A stretch of 64,000 nt of DNA from Franconibacter pulveris DSM 19144 (GCA_000621185.1 KK211221.1:810493-874492); one strand, 5' to 3'; numbered from the stretch's first letter, positions 9,288 through 18,394 are shown. Numbers and translations: made by a program. Notes: generated by a model from the letters alone, not told the origin.

Positions 9288-10016
9288 ATGCGCATTGCGC
9301 ACATTACCGATATTCACGCCACGCCCGATAACAGCAATCTGGGGCGACTGCGCCGGGTTATACGCTGGCTGGAGTCGCTCGCGCCCGATCTGCTGGTGGT
9401 GACAGGCGACCTGGTGGATGACGGCTGGTATGAGGGATACGCGATCGTGGAAGCCGAACTGATGCGCGCGCAGTGCCGCCTCCTGATGCTGCCGGGCAAC
9501 GCAGACAGTCGGGAGGCCATGCGCCATGTGTGGCAGGAAACGATGCGCTGGCCGCTCTGCGGCGCGCTGCACTTTAGCGACGTGATTAATGGCGTTCCCG
9601 TGATCGGCATCGATACCACCCTGCCCGGTGAAACCCGGGGCGATATCGCCCCGCATCTGACGTGGCTGACGGAAAAGCTGGCGAGTTTTACGCAGCCCGC
9701 GCTTATCTTCACGCACCATCACCTTTTTCGCTGCGGCATCGCGCCGATTGACGAGGTGATGTGCGGCGGCGACGCGGCGTTCTGGCAGGTGATAGCAGGC
9801 AACCCCGTTGCGCCGCTCGCGGTGTGCAGCGGCCACGTGCATCGCAGCATATCGACGACGATAAGCGGCGTGCCCACCTACATCTGCGGTTCAATCTGCC
9901 CTGCGAATCCGTTATGGCTGGACGAAAGCCGGATACCGCCGGTAACCGACCCGGCGGGACTAATGATTTATGACCTGCGAGGCGGTGGTCTCGTGGCAAG
10001 CCAGGTGAGCGTTTAA
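9288..10016 (+). CDS. CpdA-like metallophosphoesterase with altered GNHD motif
   Basis: A 242-residue calcineurin-like phosphoesterase related to CpdA (3',5'-cAMP phosphodiesterase). Metal-site motifs: D8-x-H10 in HITDIH, G40-D41 in VTGD, H143-H145 in THHH and G182-H-V-H185. The family motif GNHD/E reads GNAD at 70-73, so the His thought to act as general acid is Ala here; the DNA is GGC AAC GCA GAC. The protein may be slower or use another substrate. The start has a strong Shine-Dalgarno (AGGAGGAAGCG). No operon partner: the chemotaxis gene is divergent. Confidence 0.75.
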   Translation: MRIAHITDIHATPDNSNLGRLRRVIRWLESLAPDLLVVTGDLVDDGWYEGYAIVEAELMRAQCRLLMLPGNADSREAMRHVWQETMRWPLCGALHFSDVINGVPVIGIDTTLPGETRGDIAPHLTWLTEKLASFTQPALIFTHHHLFRCGIAPIDEVMCGGDAAFWQVIAGNPVAPLAVCSGHVHRSISTTISGVPTYICGSICPANPLWLDESRIPPVTDPAGLMIYDLRGGGLVASQVSV

Positions 10017-10017
10017 G

Positions 10018-10376
10018 GTGAGTAAGGACGCCAATTCATTTGCCGACGCATTGCCTAACAGGGCGATGGATTTTTGACCGCTTCTGAGCGGGTGATAAAC
10101 CACGCACTGCTCGCTCTCTTCAGGGCGGTCCAGCGCATCGAGCCAGGCCACATTTTCAAGGCGCATCGCATCGGCGTTCGCGGCCACCAGCTCGACCCTT
10201 CGCAGATGCCGGACTACAGCCCTTCCATTCGCGGGCAGGGCATTACCTGCAAGACTATCTTTGATTGCACCGTGCCCTGGGCGCTGAAGTCGCGTTTTGA
10301 GCGCGCGCCGTTTGCGGATGTCGACCCCCGCCCGTTCGCGCCGGACTATTTGGCAAAACGGGCGAAAAAACCGTAA
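10018..10376 (+). pseudogene. Possible frameshifted small gene, unrecognised
   Basis: A GTG at 10018 opens 19 codons (VSKDANSFADALPNRAMDF) that stop just after a run of five Ts at 10071-10075. The next frame continues as FLTASERVINHALLALF and runs to 10376, with a protein-like stretch TCKTIFDCTVPWALKSRFE. One extra T in the run would join the two frames. I do not recognise the product. An arginine-rich antisense frame also covers the region and is probably a shadow. It may be a broken gene or chance; the rest of 10017-10465 shows nothing else. Confidence 0.3.
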
Positions 10377-10465
10377 CCCCACGGGCACGCTGCCGCTCCG
10401 CTTTATTCATCCGCTGAATTATGATCTGATGGGCGCATGACTTAATGCTGAAAAAGGATAAGTAG

Positions 10466-10852
10466 ATGTTCGCTAAACACTATTCGGTTGATGAAAAGCA
10501 TATCGATTTTCAGGGCGTGGTAGACGGTCTTTATTACCCGTTCTACATGGAGTGGGCGCGCCACGCCTACATGCGGGAAGGGCTGGGCATCGATATTGAA
10601 GAGGAGTTCACGTCAGGCCGCCTGTACATGGTGCTGGAGTATACGCTGCGCTTTCGCAAGAGCCTGCAAAAGGGCGACGAGATGGAAGTGACCTGCCAGC
10701 TTGTGAAAAACGAGAAGCGCAACCGGGTGAACTTCGAGCAGCAGATTCTGGTGGACGGCAAGGTCTACGCGGAAGCGACGTTTGTCGCCACCTGCCTTGA
10801 GAACGGCCGCCCCTGCGTACCGGCCGCCATTGCGGACTATCTGGCCGACTAA
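10466..10852 (+). CDS. Acyl-CoA thioesterase, 4HBT hotdog family
   Basis: A 128-residue single hotdog domain. The N-terminal signature HIDFQGVVDGLYYPFYMEWARHAYMRE is the 4-hydroxybenzoyl-CoA thioesterase/YbgC/FadM pattern, in which the first Asp is the catalytic residue; a central helix and strands (EYTLRFRKSLQKGDEMEV, VNFEQQILVDGKVYAEATFVATCL) complete the fold. Such proteins hydrolyse acyl-CoA thioesters in the cytoplasm; chain specificity is unknown. AAGGATAAGTAG precedes the ATG. It stands alone, separated from the DppA-like gene by a bidirectional terminator. Confidence 0.8.
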   Translation: MFAKHYSVDEKHIDFQGVVDGLYYPFYMEWARHAYMREGLGIDIEEEFTSGRLYMVLEYTLRFRKSLQKGDEMEVTCQLVKNEKRNRVNFEQQILVDGKVYAEATFVATCLENGRPCVPAAIADYLAD

Positions 10853-10867
10853 AACCGCGCCTTTTCT

Positions 10868-10899
10868 GAACCGGCGGGGTACTTCCCCCCGCCGGTTCG
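10868..10899. terminator. Hairpin terminator between convergent genes
   Basis: GAACCGGCGGGG pairs with CCCCGCCGGTTC across a short loop, between the thioesterase and the DppA-like gene. The T tract is weak, so efficiency is uncertain. Confidence 0.6.
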
Positions 10900-10905
10900 C
10901 CACGC

Positions 10906-12501
10906 TTACTTGTTAATATCCACCTGATAAAAAATATGCTTGCCGAACGGGTCGATTTCATAGCCCGCCACCTCCTTGCGCACCGGCTCGAAGATGGTCG
11001 AGTGGGCTATCATCACCGCCGGCATATGTTCGTGCATCATCTGCTGGGCCTGCACGTAGAGCGCGGCGCGCTGCGGCTGATCGGTGGTGGCTTTGGCCTC
11101 GCCGATGAGCTTATCGAACGGGGCGTAGCACCACTTCGCCGAGTTCGAACCGCCGTTGGCGGACTGGCAGGTGAAAAGCGGGCCGAAAAAGTTATCCGGG
11201 TCGCCCGTCGCGGTGGTCCAGCCCATCAGCGCCGCCTGGTGTTCACCGCCCTTCACGCGCTTGAGGTATTCGCCCCACTCGTAGCTGACGATTTTCGCCT
11301 TCACGCCGATTTTCGCCCAGTCGGCCTGGATGATTTCCGACATGCGGCGGGCGTTCGGGTTATAGGGGCGCTGCACCGGCATCGCCCAGAGGTCGATGGT
11401 GAAGCCCTCCGGCAACCCCGCCTCTTTCAGCAGCGCCTTCGCCTTTTCTGGCGAGTACGCATAATCTTGTAAGCTCTCATCCGCGCTCCAGACGCCCGGC
11501 GGCAGCAGGTTTTTCGCCGCGGTGCCGGTGCCCTGGAAAACTGCATCGATAATGGCCGGCTTGTTGATGGCCATCGCCAGCGCCTGGCGCACTTTCACGT
11601 TATCCAGCGGCGGCTTCTGGGTATTGAGCGCCAGGAAGCCGGTGTTCAGCCCCGATTTGCTCATCAGGTTGATATCCGGGTTCGCCTTCATGCGCGGCAA
11701 GTCCGCCGGGTTGGGGAAGGCCATCACCTGGCACTCGTTTTTCTCAAGTTTGGCATAGCGCACCGAGGCGTCGGGCGTGATGCTGAAGACCAGCCGGTCG
11801 AGCTTCGCCTTGCCCTGCCAGTAGTCATCAAACGCGGTGAAGAGAATGCGCGAGTCTTTCTGATACTGGGTGAGCTTAAACGGCCCGGTGCCGATCGGGT
11901 CCATATCCACCCGCTCCGGCGTGCCCGCTTTCAACATCGCATCGGCATATTCCGCCGACAAGATAGAGGCAAAATACCAGGCGAGATCGGGCACGAACGG
12001 CGCTTCCGGGTGGGCCAGGGTAAAGCGTACGGTGTGGTCGTCTATTTTATCTATCGCGGTGATGAGCTTGCCGAACTCCAGGCTTTCAAAGTTGGAGTAG
12101 TTGCCGTTAGAGACGTTGTGATACGGGTGCTTTGGGTCTTTCTGGCGCATAAACGAGAAGATAACGTCGTCGGCGTTAAAATCCCGCGTCGGCTTAAAGT
12201 ATTTATTGCTCTGAAACTTCACGCCCTTGCGCAAATGGAAGGTGTAAACCTTGCCGTCTTCGCTCACCTCCCAGCTTTCGGCGAGGCTCGGCACCAGCTC
12301 CGTGGTGCCGGTTTTAAAATCCACCAGCCGGTTGTAGACCGGCACAGCGCTGGCGTCCACGCTGGTGCCGGAGGTGTAGAGCTGCGGGTTGAAGTTTTCC
12401 GGTGAACCTTCAGAGCAATAAACCAGAGTTTTAGCGCCAGCCGCCGAGCTGGCTGTCAGGATGGCGAGCGTCAGAGCATGAATCGTGTGCTTGCTAATCA
12501 T
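10906..12501 (-). CDS. DppA-like dipeptide-binding periplasmic protein (orphan paralogue)
   Basis: A 531-residue family 5 solute-binding protein. After a signal peptide (cleavage near GAKTLVYCSEG) it follows E. coli DppA closely: KTLVYCSEGSPENFNPQL, GTGPFKLTQYQKDSRI, SITPDASVRYAKLEKNECQVM, DLWAMPVQRPYNPNARRM and IAHSTIFEPVRKEV. No permease or ATPase genes adjoin it, so it would need to dock on a transporter encoded elsewhere, such as DppBCDF. It is divergent from a PepT-like tripeptidase at 12619, which suggests a peptide uptake-and-cleavage pair. It is likely a paralogue of true dppA and not dppA itself, since E. coli dppA leads a five-gene operon. Confidence 0.85.
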   Translation of the reverse strand: MISKHTIHALTLAILTASSAAGAKTLVYCSEGSPENFNPQLYTSGTSVDASAVPVYNRLVDFKTGTTELVPSLAESWEVSEDGKVYTFHLRKGVKFQSNKYFKPTRDFNADDVIFSFMRQKDPKHPYHNVSNGNYSNFESLEFGKLITAIDKIDDHTVRFTLAHPEAPFVPDLAWYFASILSAEYADAMLKAGTPERVDMDPIGTGPFKLTQYQKDSRILFTAFDDYWQGKAKLDRLVFSITPDASVRYAKLEKNECQVMAFPNPADLPRMKANPDINLMSKSGLNTGFLALNTQKPPLDNVKVRQALAMAINKPAIIDAVFQGTGTAAKNLLPPGVWSADESLQDYAYSPEKAKALLKEAGLPEGFTIDLWAMPVQRPYNPNARRMSEIIQADWAKIGVKAKIVSYEWGEYLKRVKGGEHQAALMGWTTATGDPDNFFGPLFTCQSANGGSNSAKWCYAPFDKLIGEAKATTDQPQRAALYVQAQQMMHEHMPAVMIAHSTIFEPVRKEVAGYEIDPFGKHIFYQVDINK

Positions 12502-12618
12502 CGTAATTCCTTTATGTTTTTTTACTACGTGCCAAAGGATTCTGATTCTTCGTCACTCATCAATAACATTAAAAACACAACGCAAACACCTGATAACACA
12601 AATAGAGAAGGATCCACC

Positions 12619-13848
12619 ATGCCATCTGCGCTCGGTAGTCAATTAACCCAACGCTTCTTTCGCTACCTCGCTATCACCAGCCAGAGTAATGCGTCCGCCA
12701 CTACCCTCCCCACCACGCCGGGCCAGCATGAGATGGCGCGCGCGCTGGCGGAAGAGCTGAGAATGCTGGGCCTGGAGCAGATAGAGATAGACGAACACGC
12801 CACCGTCACCGCGGTGAAAAAAGGCAATGTGGCGGGCGCGCCGCGCATCGGGTTTATCACCCATATCGACACCGTGGACGTCGGCCTCTCGCCGGAGATT
12901 CATCCGCAGATCCTCACCTTTACCGGTGAAGATCTCTGTCTGAATGCGAAAGAAGGGATCTGGCTGCGGGTAAACGAACGCCCGGAGATCAAGGCTTACC
13001 CGAACGAAGAGATTATTTTCAGCGACGGCACCAGCGTGCTGGGCGCCGATAACAAAGCCGCGGTGACGGTGGTGATGACGCTGCTGGAGAACCTGACGCC
13101 AGAGATGCGGCACGGCGATATCGTGGTGGCGTTTGTGCCGGATGAAGAAGTCGGCCTGCGCGGCGCGAAGGCGCTGGATTTGACGCGTTTCGACGTGGAC
13201 TTCGCCTATACCATCGACTGCTGCGAGCTGGGCGAAGTGGTGTATGAGAATTTCAACGCCGCGCAGGCGGAGATTCGCTTTACCGGCGTGACGGCGCACC
13301 CGATGGCCTCTAAAGGCGTGCTGGTAAACCCGCTGCTGATGGCGACGGATTTCATCAATCACTTCGATCGCCAGCAGACGCCGGAGCACACCGCCGGGCG
13401 CGAGGGCTATATCTGGTTTAACGGCATGCAGGCGAGCCAGAGCAGCGCGCTGCTGAACGCCAGCATTCGCGATTTCGACCTCGCCTCTTTTGAGCGCCGC
13501 AAGCAGCAGCTCAACGACGTGGCGCAGAAGATTGCCGCCGAACACCCGACGGCGAAGGTGGAAGTGAGCATCAGCGACGTGTACAGCAATATCAGCAACG
13601 CGATTGGCGAAGACCGCCGACCGATTGAGTTGATTTATCAGGCGCTGGATGAGCTGGGCATTACGCCGAAAACCATTCCAATGCGCGGGGGCACCGACGG
13701 CGCGGCGCTTTCCGCCAAAGGGTTATTAACGCCGAACTTCTTTACCGGCGCGCACAACTTCCACTCGCGCTTTGAGTTCCTGCCGATTACCTCATTTGAG
13801 GCGTCTTATCACGTGGCGCTGAAGCTCTGTTTGCTGGCGGCGAAATAA
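12619..13848 (+). CDS. Peptidase T-like tripeptidase (M20B)
   Basis: A 409-residue M20 aminotripeptidase. Metal and catalytic sites visible: HIDTVD (His-Asp), LGADNKA (bridging Asp), PDEEVG (catalytic and metal Glu), TIDCCELGE (Asp), and the C-terminal GAHNFHSRFE His, with MRGGTDGAALS before it. The start is the ATG at 12619 with GAAGGA seven bases upstream; the frame extends upstream without homology. It is diverged from E. coli PepT (about 408 residues), so it is probably a second peptidase-T-like enzyme. It is divergent from the DppA-like gene and followed by a terminator. Confidence 0.85.
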   Translation: MPSALGSQLTQRFFRYLAITSQSNASATTLPTTPGQHEMARALAEELRMLGLEQIEIDEHATVTAVKKGNVAGAPRIGFITHIDTVDVGLSPEIHPQILTFTGEDLCLNAKEGIWLRVNERPEIKAYPNEEIIFSDGTSVLGADNKAAVTVVMTLLENLTPEMRHGDIVVAFVPDEEVGLRGAKALDLTRFDVDFAYTIDCCELGEVVYENFNAAQAEIRFTGVTAHPMASKGVLVNPLLMATDFINHFDRQQTPEHTAGREGYIWFNGMQASQSSALLNASIRDFDLASFERRKQQLNDVAQKIAAEHPTAKVEVSISDVYSNISNAIGEDRRPIELIYQALDELGITPKTIPMRGGTDGAALSAKGLLTPNFFTGAHNFHSRFEFLPITSFEASYHVALKLCLLAAK

Positions 13849-13856
13849 CGTTAAGG

Positions 13857-13878
13857 GGCCGGGAGACCGGCCTTTTTT
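13857..13878 (+). terminator. Intrinsic terminator after pepT-like gene
   Basis: GGCCGG-GAGA-CCGGCC followed by TTTTTT. Confidence 0.9.
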
Positions 13879-13977
13879 ATTTCTGGTAGCTGGCTACCTC
13901 CGCTTCGCCAGGGTATTTATGTCGCAGGTTATCAACGCGATGCTGTTTCGCTGAAAGTAAAAAAAGGACAGGGTTAA

Positions 13978-14424
13978 ATGAAGGGTTATAACGGCCTGAT
14001 TATGGCGGGGTTAATTGGTTTGTCTTTACCTGCGTACGCAGACATTACCTATTTCTCATGCGAAACCGGGAAAGGCACGGTCGCGTTGAAAGAAGCGAAC
14101 GGCGTGCTTCACTACACGATGACCAAAAACGGCAAAGAGGCGTTCAGTTTTGCCTCGAAGGGGCAAGATTTTGCGGGCTTTACGTATAATCACTACGCCC
14201 GCTACCAGACGGATTACCTGAATGTCTCCTTCAGCAATGGCGGATACCGGTATCTGGTGTTCAGCAATGAAGAAGGTAATCAAGAGCGCCGCGGCGTGAC
14301 GGTCATTAACCTGAAAAACAGCAAAGATTATACTTACGAGTGCACGTCTGCGGCCGTGGATCGCCTGAATGAGTTATCAGAGAAGCTGACGTGCGACATC
14401 GACTCGGCTCAGGGGTGCGAGTAG
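13978..14424 (+). CDS. Small secreted protein, unknown
   Basis: A 148-residue protein with a clear signal peptide (MKGYNGLIMAGLIGLSLPAYA, cleavage before DITYF). The mature part is rich in Tyr and short strands (GYRYLVFSNEEGN) with cysteines near residues 28, 121, 139 and 147 that may pair in the periplasm. AAAAAAGGACAGGG gives a ribosome site. I do not recognise the family. It converges on the DUF3142 gene and its function is unknown. Confidence 0.6.
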   Translation: MKGYNGLIMAGLIGLSLPAYADITYFSCETGKGTVALKEANGVLHYTMTKNGKEAFSFASKGQDFAGFTYNHYARYQTDYLNVSFSNGGYRYLVFSNEEGNQERRGVTVINLKNSKDYTYECTSAAVDRLNELSEKLTCDIDSAQGCE

Positions 14425-14480
14425 CCCTGCCCTGCTCTTTTTTCTTCACCGGCTTTTTGCGCTGCCCGGCGCCATCGGCC

Positions 14481-15188
14481 TTATGGCTTAAGCATAAAGA
14501 CCACGGTGCCGCGATACCAGGGTGAGGCATTTAGCTGTGCCTCGGCCTGCGGTTCGCGGCTGCCGTTTTGCACCAGCCCAAGCTTAAACGGGATACGCAG
14601 CCGGGCGAGCGCGGGCAGGTACGCCTGATAATTCGCTACCGTATGCCGCCCCTGATAGCTTTGCACCACCAGCTCATCCACCGGCAGCGCATTCAGCGTG
14701 GCCACCTCGCCCGTTTTGGCCCAGTCGAGCAGCCCGGTAACGCCCAGCGCGAATTCCGGCGGCAACTGCTGGCGTAGCTCACGCAGAAAACGGGCGTAGT
14801 CTGCAAGCTGATGCGTCGCTGCATCAAAATCGACCTGCAACCCCACCACATGGTTCCCCGCCGCCTGCCAGCGTTGCATCAGCCGGACAAGCCGCGCCGG
14901 GATCGCCTGTGGCACCTCCAGCGTGGTGAAGCGCACGGTTAGCCAGATGGACGGAAACGTCAGGCGGCTGACCGGCAGCCCGAGTCGTTGAAACACGACC
15001 TGGCCCGAGCGCGTCAGCACCTCGCCCTGATGAAGATAGACCGTCTGCGCGTTTCGCAGCTCGTCGCTGGCCTTCACGCCGGACCACAGCCAGAAGGCGG
15101 CGTGGCGGCTTGCCGACACCGTCTCCGCCGCCTGCGCCTGGCCTGCCAGCAGCGCGGTTACCAGTAGTATTTGAGCTGTTGCGCCCAC
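14481..15188 (-). CDS. DUF3142-like secreted protein
   Basis: A 235-residue protein if started at the GTG at 15188, which has GGGGAG just upstream; a GTG at 15227 would give 248 residues but with a poor ribosome site. The hydrophobic stretch ILLVTALLAGQAQA is a signal peptide. Mature features AAFWLWSGVK, VVGLQVDFDAATHQLADYARFLRELR and DELVVQSYQGRHT resemble the DUF3142 family, which has a TIM-barrel look (an Asp-x-Asp on a predicted strand). Its 5' end overlaps the TPR gene by about 31 bp, so the two are translationally coupled. Function unknown. Confidence 0.65.
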   Translation of the reverse strand: MGATAQILLVTALLAGQAQAAETVSASRHAAFWLWSGVKASDELRNAQTVYLHQGEVLTRSGQVVFQRLGLPVSRLTFPSIWLTVRFTTLEVPQAIPARLVRLMQRWQAAGNHVVGLQVDFDAATHQLADYARFLRELRQQLPPEFALGVTGLLDWAKTGEVATLNALPVDELVVQSYQGRHTVANYQAYLPALARLRIPFKLGLVQNGSREPQAEAQLNASPWYRGTVVFMLKP

Positions 15189-17302
15189 GGGCTCCCCGGA
15201 TACTGCGTTTTTAACTGTGTGAACCACCCTTTGCGCTTCAGCTTATCGACCTCTTCCCCGCCGCAGTCGTTCGCGCCGGAGGGGGCATAACACATAATGG
15301 CGCGATAGAGCGCATAGCTTTTATCTTCGGGTTCCGCTTTGGGTGACGCGATGATGCGCTGGTAATAGCGCTGGCGATCGGACTGGCCGAACGGCTCCTT
15401 GCGGGAGATTGCCGCTTCGAGGACGCCATTGCCCGCACTCTCTTTCCACAAATCAACCTGCGTGCGCGTGGTGCGGAAAAACTCGCCCAGGCAGTTCAGC
15501 GCGTGCGGGTCTTTCGCGTTCTTGCCAAGCACGGTGACGGTTTCATGCAGGCTCTGGCAGACGTAACCCGGCTCGGCGGTGTCGCCGTTCCAGTCGAAAA
15601 TGCTCAGGTTGACGTCGTCGAAGGCTTCACCAGTGACCGGCGGCGTAATGGCGCTGACGAGTTTTTTGTCATTCAACCAGTCACCGAAGCGGTTTTCGGT
15701 TAAATCGCGCACCAGCAGCGTGTGCAGGGCAATGGTGCGCTCCTCGCTGTTCGGCCCCTTTGTCGCCTGCTGGCGCAACAGCTCAGGCGAAGCCTGGGTT
15801 TTCAGCACGCGGGAGCGGTAGCGCAGACTGGTGACGGCGCTGCCTGGCGCGAACACCGCCGCCGTGTCGCCCATGTAAACCAGCGTGGCGGCGAGCTTAG
15901 TCTGCACATACTGCTGCTGCTCGTTATCCTGGCTAAGCTTCAGCAACCGCAGCCAGAAATCACGCGCGGCGGGCCACTGCTGTTGCGCCATCAACGCCTC
16001 GCCGTAGATAACCTGCTCGCTGAAGACGAGGATATCGTGCGCGGGGAGCGTCTGTGCGGGCGCCACCTCCTGCAGCACAGCGGCGTAGTTGCCCGTCGCC
16101 ATCCACAGGTTGAGTTGCAGGTTACGCCACAGCGGCAGCTTGCCGCCCTTTTCAAACGCCGGTTTGCTGGTATTCAGCGCGTCCTGTGTCAGTACCGGTT
16201 TATTGTCGCTGTTGAGGCGAAGGGCGCGCAGCAGTTCGATAAAGCTCACCAGCGACGCTTCGGGAAACGCTTCTGTTAGGGGTTGCTCGTAGAACTGCAT
16301 GCCAAAGACATTATCGTATTCAGTTACCAGACCGCGCAGCGCCTGCGGGCTGGCAGCGTGCTGGAATGCCTGCTCGTAGCGTTCCGCCAGCTGCGGCCAG
16401 GCCTGCAGATACCAGTTAATGCGGCGCAGCATGCCGCGTGCGGAGTCGGCATAGCGCCCCTGCGGCCAGCGTTGCAGATAAGCCTGCGCCGCGTTTTGCG
16501 CCTGGGCGGCATCGTCATGGCTGACGCGCGTCACGTCAAAATCGCCATACTCGCCCGTGCTCTGCTGGCTGCTTTTGTTAAGCGCCGTGCGCATCAGCAT
16601 GTACTGCGCGGTTTCAGCTAACCATGGGCTATCGCTTTTCACCAGCGCGCTGAACCCCTGCGCAGCGCCTGCGTAATCCCCCTCATAGAACCGGGCGGCG
16701 GCGTCCAGATACGCTTTATATAACGCAGGCGCACCGGCCGGGAGCGCGGCTAACGAAGCGCTAACCTGCTCGCTGGTCGCGCCGGATAAAAGCGCCACCC
16801 GCGCCTGCGCCAGGGTGTGGCGCTGCTCAGGCGTTAATGCGCCATCCGCCAGCAGCGCTGCAAAAAACTGGCTTACGCTTTCTGTGTTATTCGAGACGAA
16901 GCGGTTTTCCTGCTCGCCGTTATCGGCGCTCATTACTGCGGGGTCGATTTGCAGCGCGGCCAGTTGTTCAGCGAGGGCTTTATCTTCGATGGGCGCAGCG
17001 TCGGCAGAGGTAGATTGTGGGTTAACGTCATCCCACTGCGGATGGTAAGCGAAGTAGAAATCGCGGGAGCGCGTAATATCCGCAGGCATCGGCTGCACGG
17101 GCAGCGCGAACGACTTTGCCTCACTCAGCAAGCGCAGCAGGTTGTCGCGGGAATCATTATCCGGCGCCAGAACAGGAGCGCCTTTCAGCAGGCAGGTGTC
17201 GTCGCTCCAGGTGCAATCTTCCATATCGGAAGAGGCGAAGGCATGCGGGGTGTGCGCTAACAGCAGGCTTACGGTGACTGCAAGGGAGATCTTCCTGACC
17301 AT
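15158..17302 (-). CDS. Secreted TPR-rich protein, unknown function
   Basis: A 714-residue protein with signal peptide (MVRKISLAVTVSLLLAHTPHAFA). The mature part has repeated helical pairs of TPR type (YLDAAARFYEGDYAGAAQGFSALV; QAYLQRWPQGRYADSARGML; GEALMAQQQWPAARDFWLRLLKLS) as in BamD-like and other outer-membrane or periplasmic assembly proteins, and cysteines in the N- and C-terminal parts. It overlaps the DUF3142 gene and the two probably act together in the periplasm. Its promoter and first codons are duplicated 1.18 kb to the right, at 18473-18551. Confidence 0.7.
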   Translation of the reverse strand: MVRKISLAVTVSLLLAHTPHAFASSDMEDCTWSDDTCLLKGAPVLAPDNDSRDNLLRLLSEAKSFALPVQPMPADITRSRDFYFAYHPQWDDVNPQSTSADAAPIEDKALAEQLAALQIDPAVMSADNGEQENRFVSNNTESVSQFFAALLADGALTPEQRHTLAQARVALLSGATSEQVSASLAALPAGAPALYKAYLDAAARFYEGDYAGAAQGFSALVKSDSPWLAETAQYMLMRTALNKSSQQSTGEYGDFDVTRVSHDDAAQAQNAAQAYLQRWPQGRYADSARGMLRRINWYLQAWPQLAERYEQAFQHAASPQALRGLVTEYDNVFGMQFYEQPLTEAFPEASLVSFIELLRALRLNSDNKPVLTQDALNTSKPAFEKGGKLPLWRNLQLNLWMATGNYAAVLQEVAPAQTLPAHDILVFSEQVIYGEALMAQQQWPAARDFWLRLLKLSQDNEQQQYVQTKLAATLVYMGDTAAVFAPGSAVTSLRYRSRVLKTQASPELLRQQATKGPNSEERTIALHTLLVRDLTENRFGDWLNDKKLVSAITPPVTGEAFDDVNLSIFDWNGDTAEPGYVCQSLHETVTVLGKNAKDPHALNCLGEFFRTTRTQVDLWKESAGNGVLEAAISRKEPFGQSDRQRYYQRIIASPKAEPEDKSYALYRAIMCYAPSGANDCGGEEVDKLKRKGWFTQLKTQYPGSPWAQQLKYYW

Positions 17303-17368
17303 AGCGTCAGTCCTTGTGGTTGTTTTTTATGGGGAAGATTTATATAGGGGAATGGTTTTGGCGGCAAT
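17290..17368. repeat. 79-bp direct repeat, copy 1 (promoter and start of TPR gene)
   Basis: This copy contains the start codon and upstream region of the TPR gene. It matches 18473-18551 at 78 of 79 positions (T/A difference at 17311 versus 18494). The rest of 17369-17758 is AT-rich and holds a short protein-like frame fragment (LPFLRGKVNKKAKGPN, about 17460-17582) without a recognisable start; I see no intact gene there. Confidence 0.9.
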
Positions 17369-17758
17369 AACTATGTATTTTCTACCCCGCTTCGCTATTG
17401 ATGGCACGGCTCAAGGTTGTTCATACCTGCCTGTAAACGCTCCGGCAACAAGCACGCTTGCCTCCTTCTTACCGTTCTTACGAGGCAAAGTTAATAAGAA
17501 AGCGAAAGGGCCGAACGCTTCAGAGTTATTAGAAATAAATCAAAAAGTCGAAAGAATGATCTTGATAACAGTAAAAATTTGAGTCAAACCCCAAACCCGA
17601 AAAGGCTTGACTCAGATCATTCGACGTTTATTTTGCTATATCGCCTGACTCAATTCCGTGAAAAATAAAGCTCCACTTTAATGACATGGAGTTTATTAAA
17701 TGGCTATACCTGTTTATTTATGGCTGGAACACGGCGGCGACACGGAGTTGAAAGTAAA

Positions 17759-18310
17759 ATGATTAAAAAAGCGCTGATACTTACCTTACTGACATCTCAA
17801 AGCGTTTTAGCCACTCAAATGGAAGCGTTTATACAGAAACACTATGATGAAACAGGCGAGGAAACAGAGGTTCAAAAAGACTTAACGCCCTCTATCGTTA
17901 TCGGTAATCAACAAATAGTTATGGAGATACAGACTCTTGACGATGTTCATAAGCTAACCAAAGCGCCAATACAAGAAAGCCGCCATTACAAGTGGTTATG
18001 CATTACCGATAAAAAAGACGTCAGTTATGCTTTTATCTCAGACAATGCTATGGGGCGCGGTAACTTAACTTCTGTTGTGTTACTGGAAGATGGCGAAGGA
18101 TGTGAAGTTTTTAATGATCGGCTAAGTATAACGATAAAAGATGTTCCTTTGCTTTCCGCTACAAATAATAAACTGATTAAGGCATACGGCCAGATAGCGG
18201 ATGCTTATTATAATTATAAACCTGTTAAAGATGGATTTACGCAAGCAAATACCATCCAATACTTTCCCGATGAGAAAGGCGTTATTATTTATCAAATTAC
18301 AACAAACTGA
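17759..18310 (+). CDS. Small secreted protein of unknown function, AT-rich
   Basis: A 183-residue protein with a signal peptide (MIKKALILTLLTSQSVLA, cleavage before TQMEAF). I start it at 17759 with GGAG ten bases upstream; the open frame begins earlier at 17681 but without a signal sequence. Mature part is acidic and beta-rich, with two cysteines (near 81 and 118). Base composition is far lower in GC than the backbone, pointing to recent acquisition. It sits alone between two copies of the 79-bp repeat and ends at a strong terminator. A secreted size and island location would suit an orphan immunity-type protein, but nothing proves it. Confidence 0.55.
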   Translation: MIKKALILTLLTSQSVLATQMEAFIQKHYDETGEETEVQKDLTPSIVIGNQQIVMEIQTLDDVHKLTKAPIQESRHYKWLCITDKKDVSYAFISDNAMGRGNLTSVVLLEDGEGCEVFNDRLSITIKDVPLLSATNNKLIKAYGQIADAYYNYKPVKDGFTQANTIQYFPDEKGVIIYQITTN

Positions 18311-18394
18311 GCAGAAACGAGTTTTTATATTCATTGCCTCAAGTTCTTTCAGTGAAGCTCACATTTGGTTAGTCTGACGAGAAAACTATAGTGA

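Noticed and set aside
12478..12618. N-terminal extension of the PepT-like gene
   Set aside because: The added 47 residues are unrelated to the family and overlap the DppA-like start; the ATG at 12619 has a good ribosome site.
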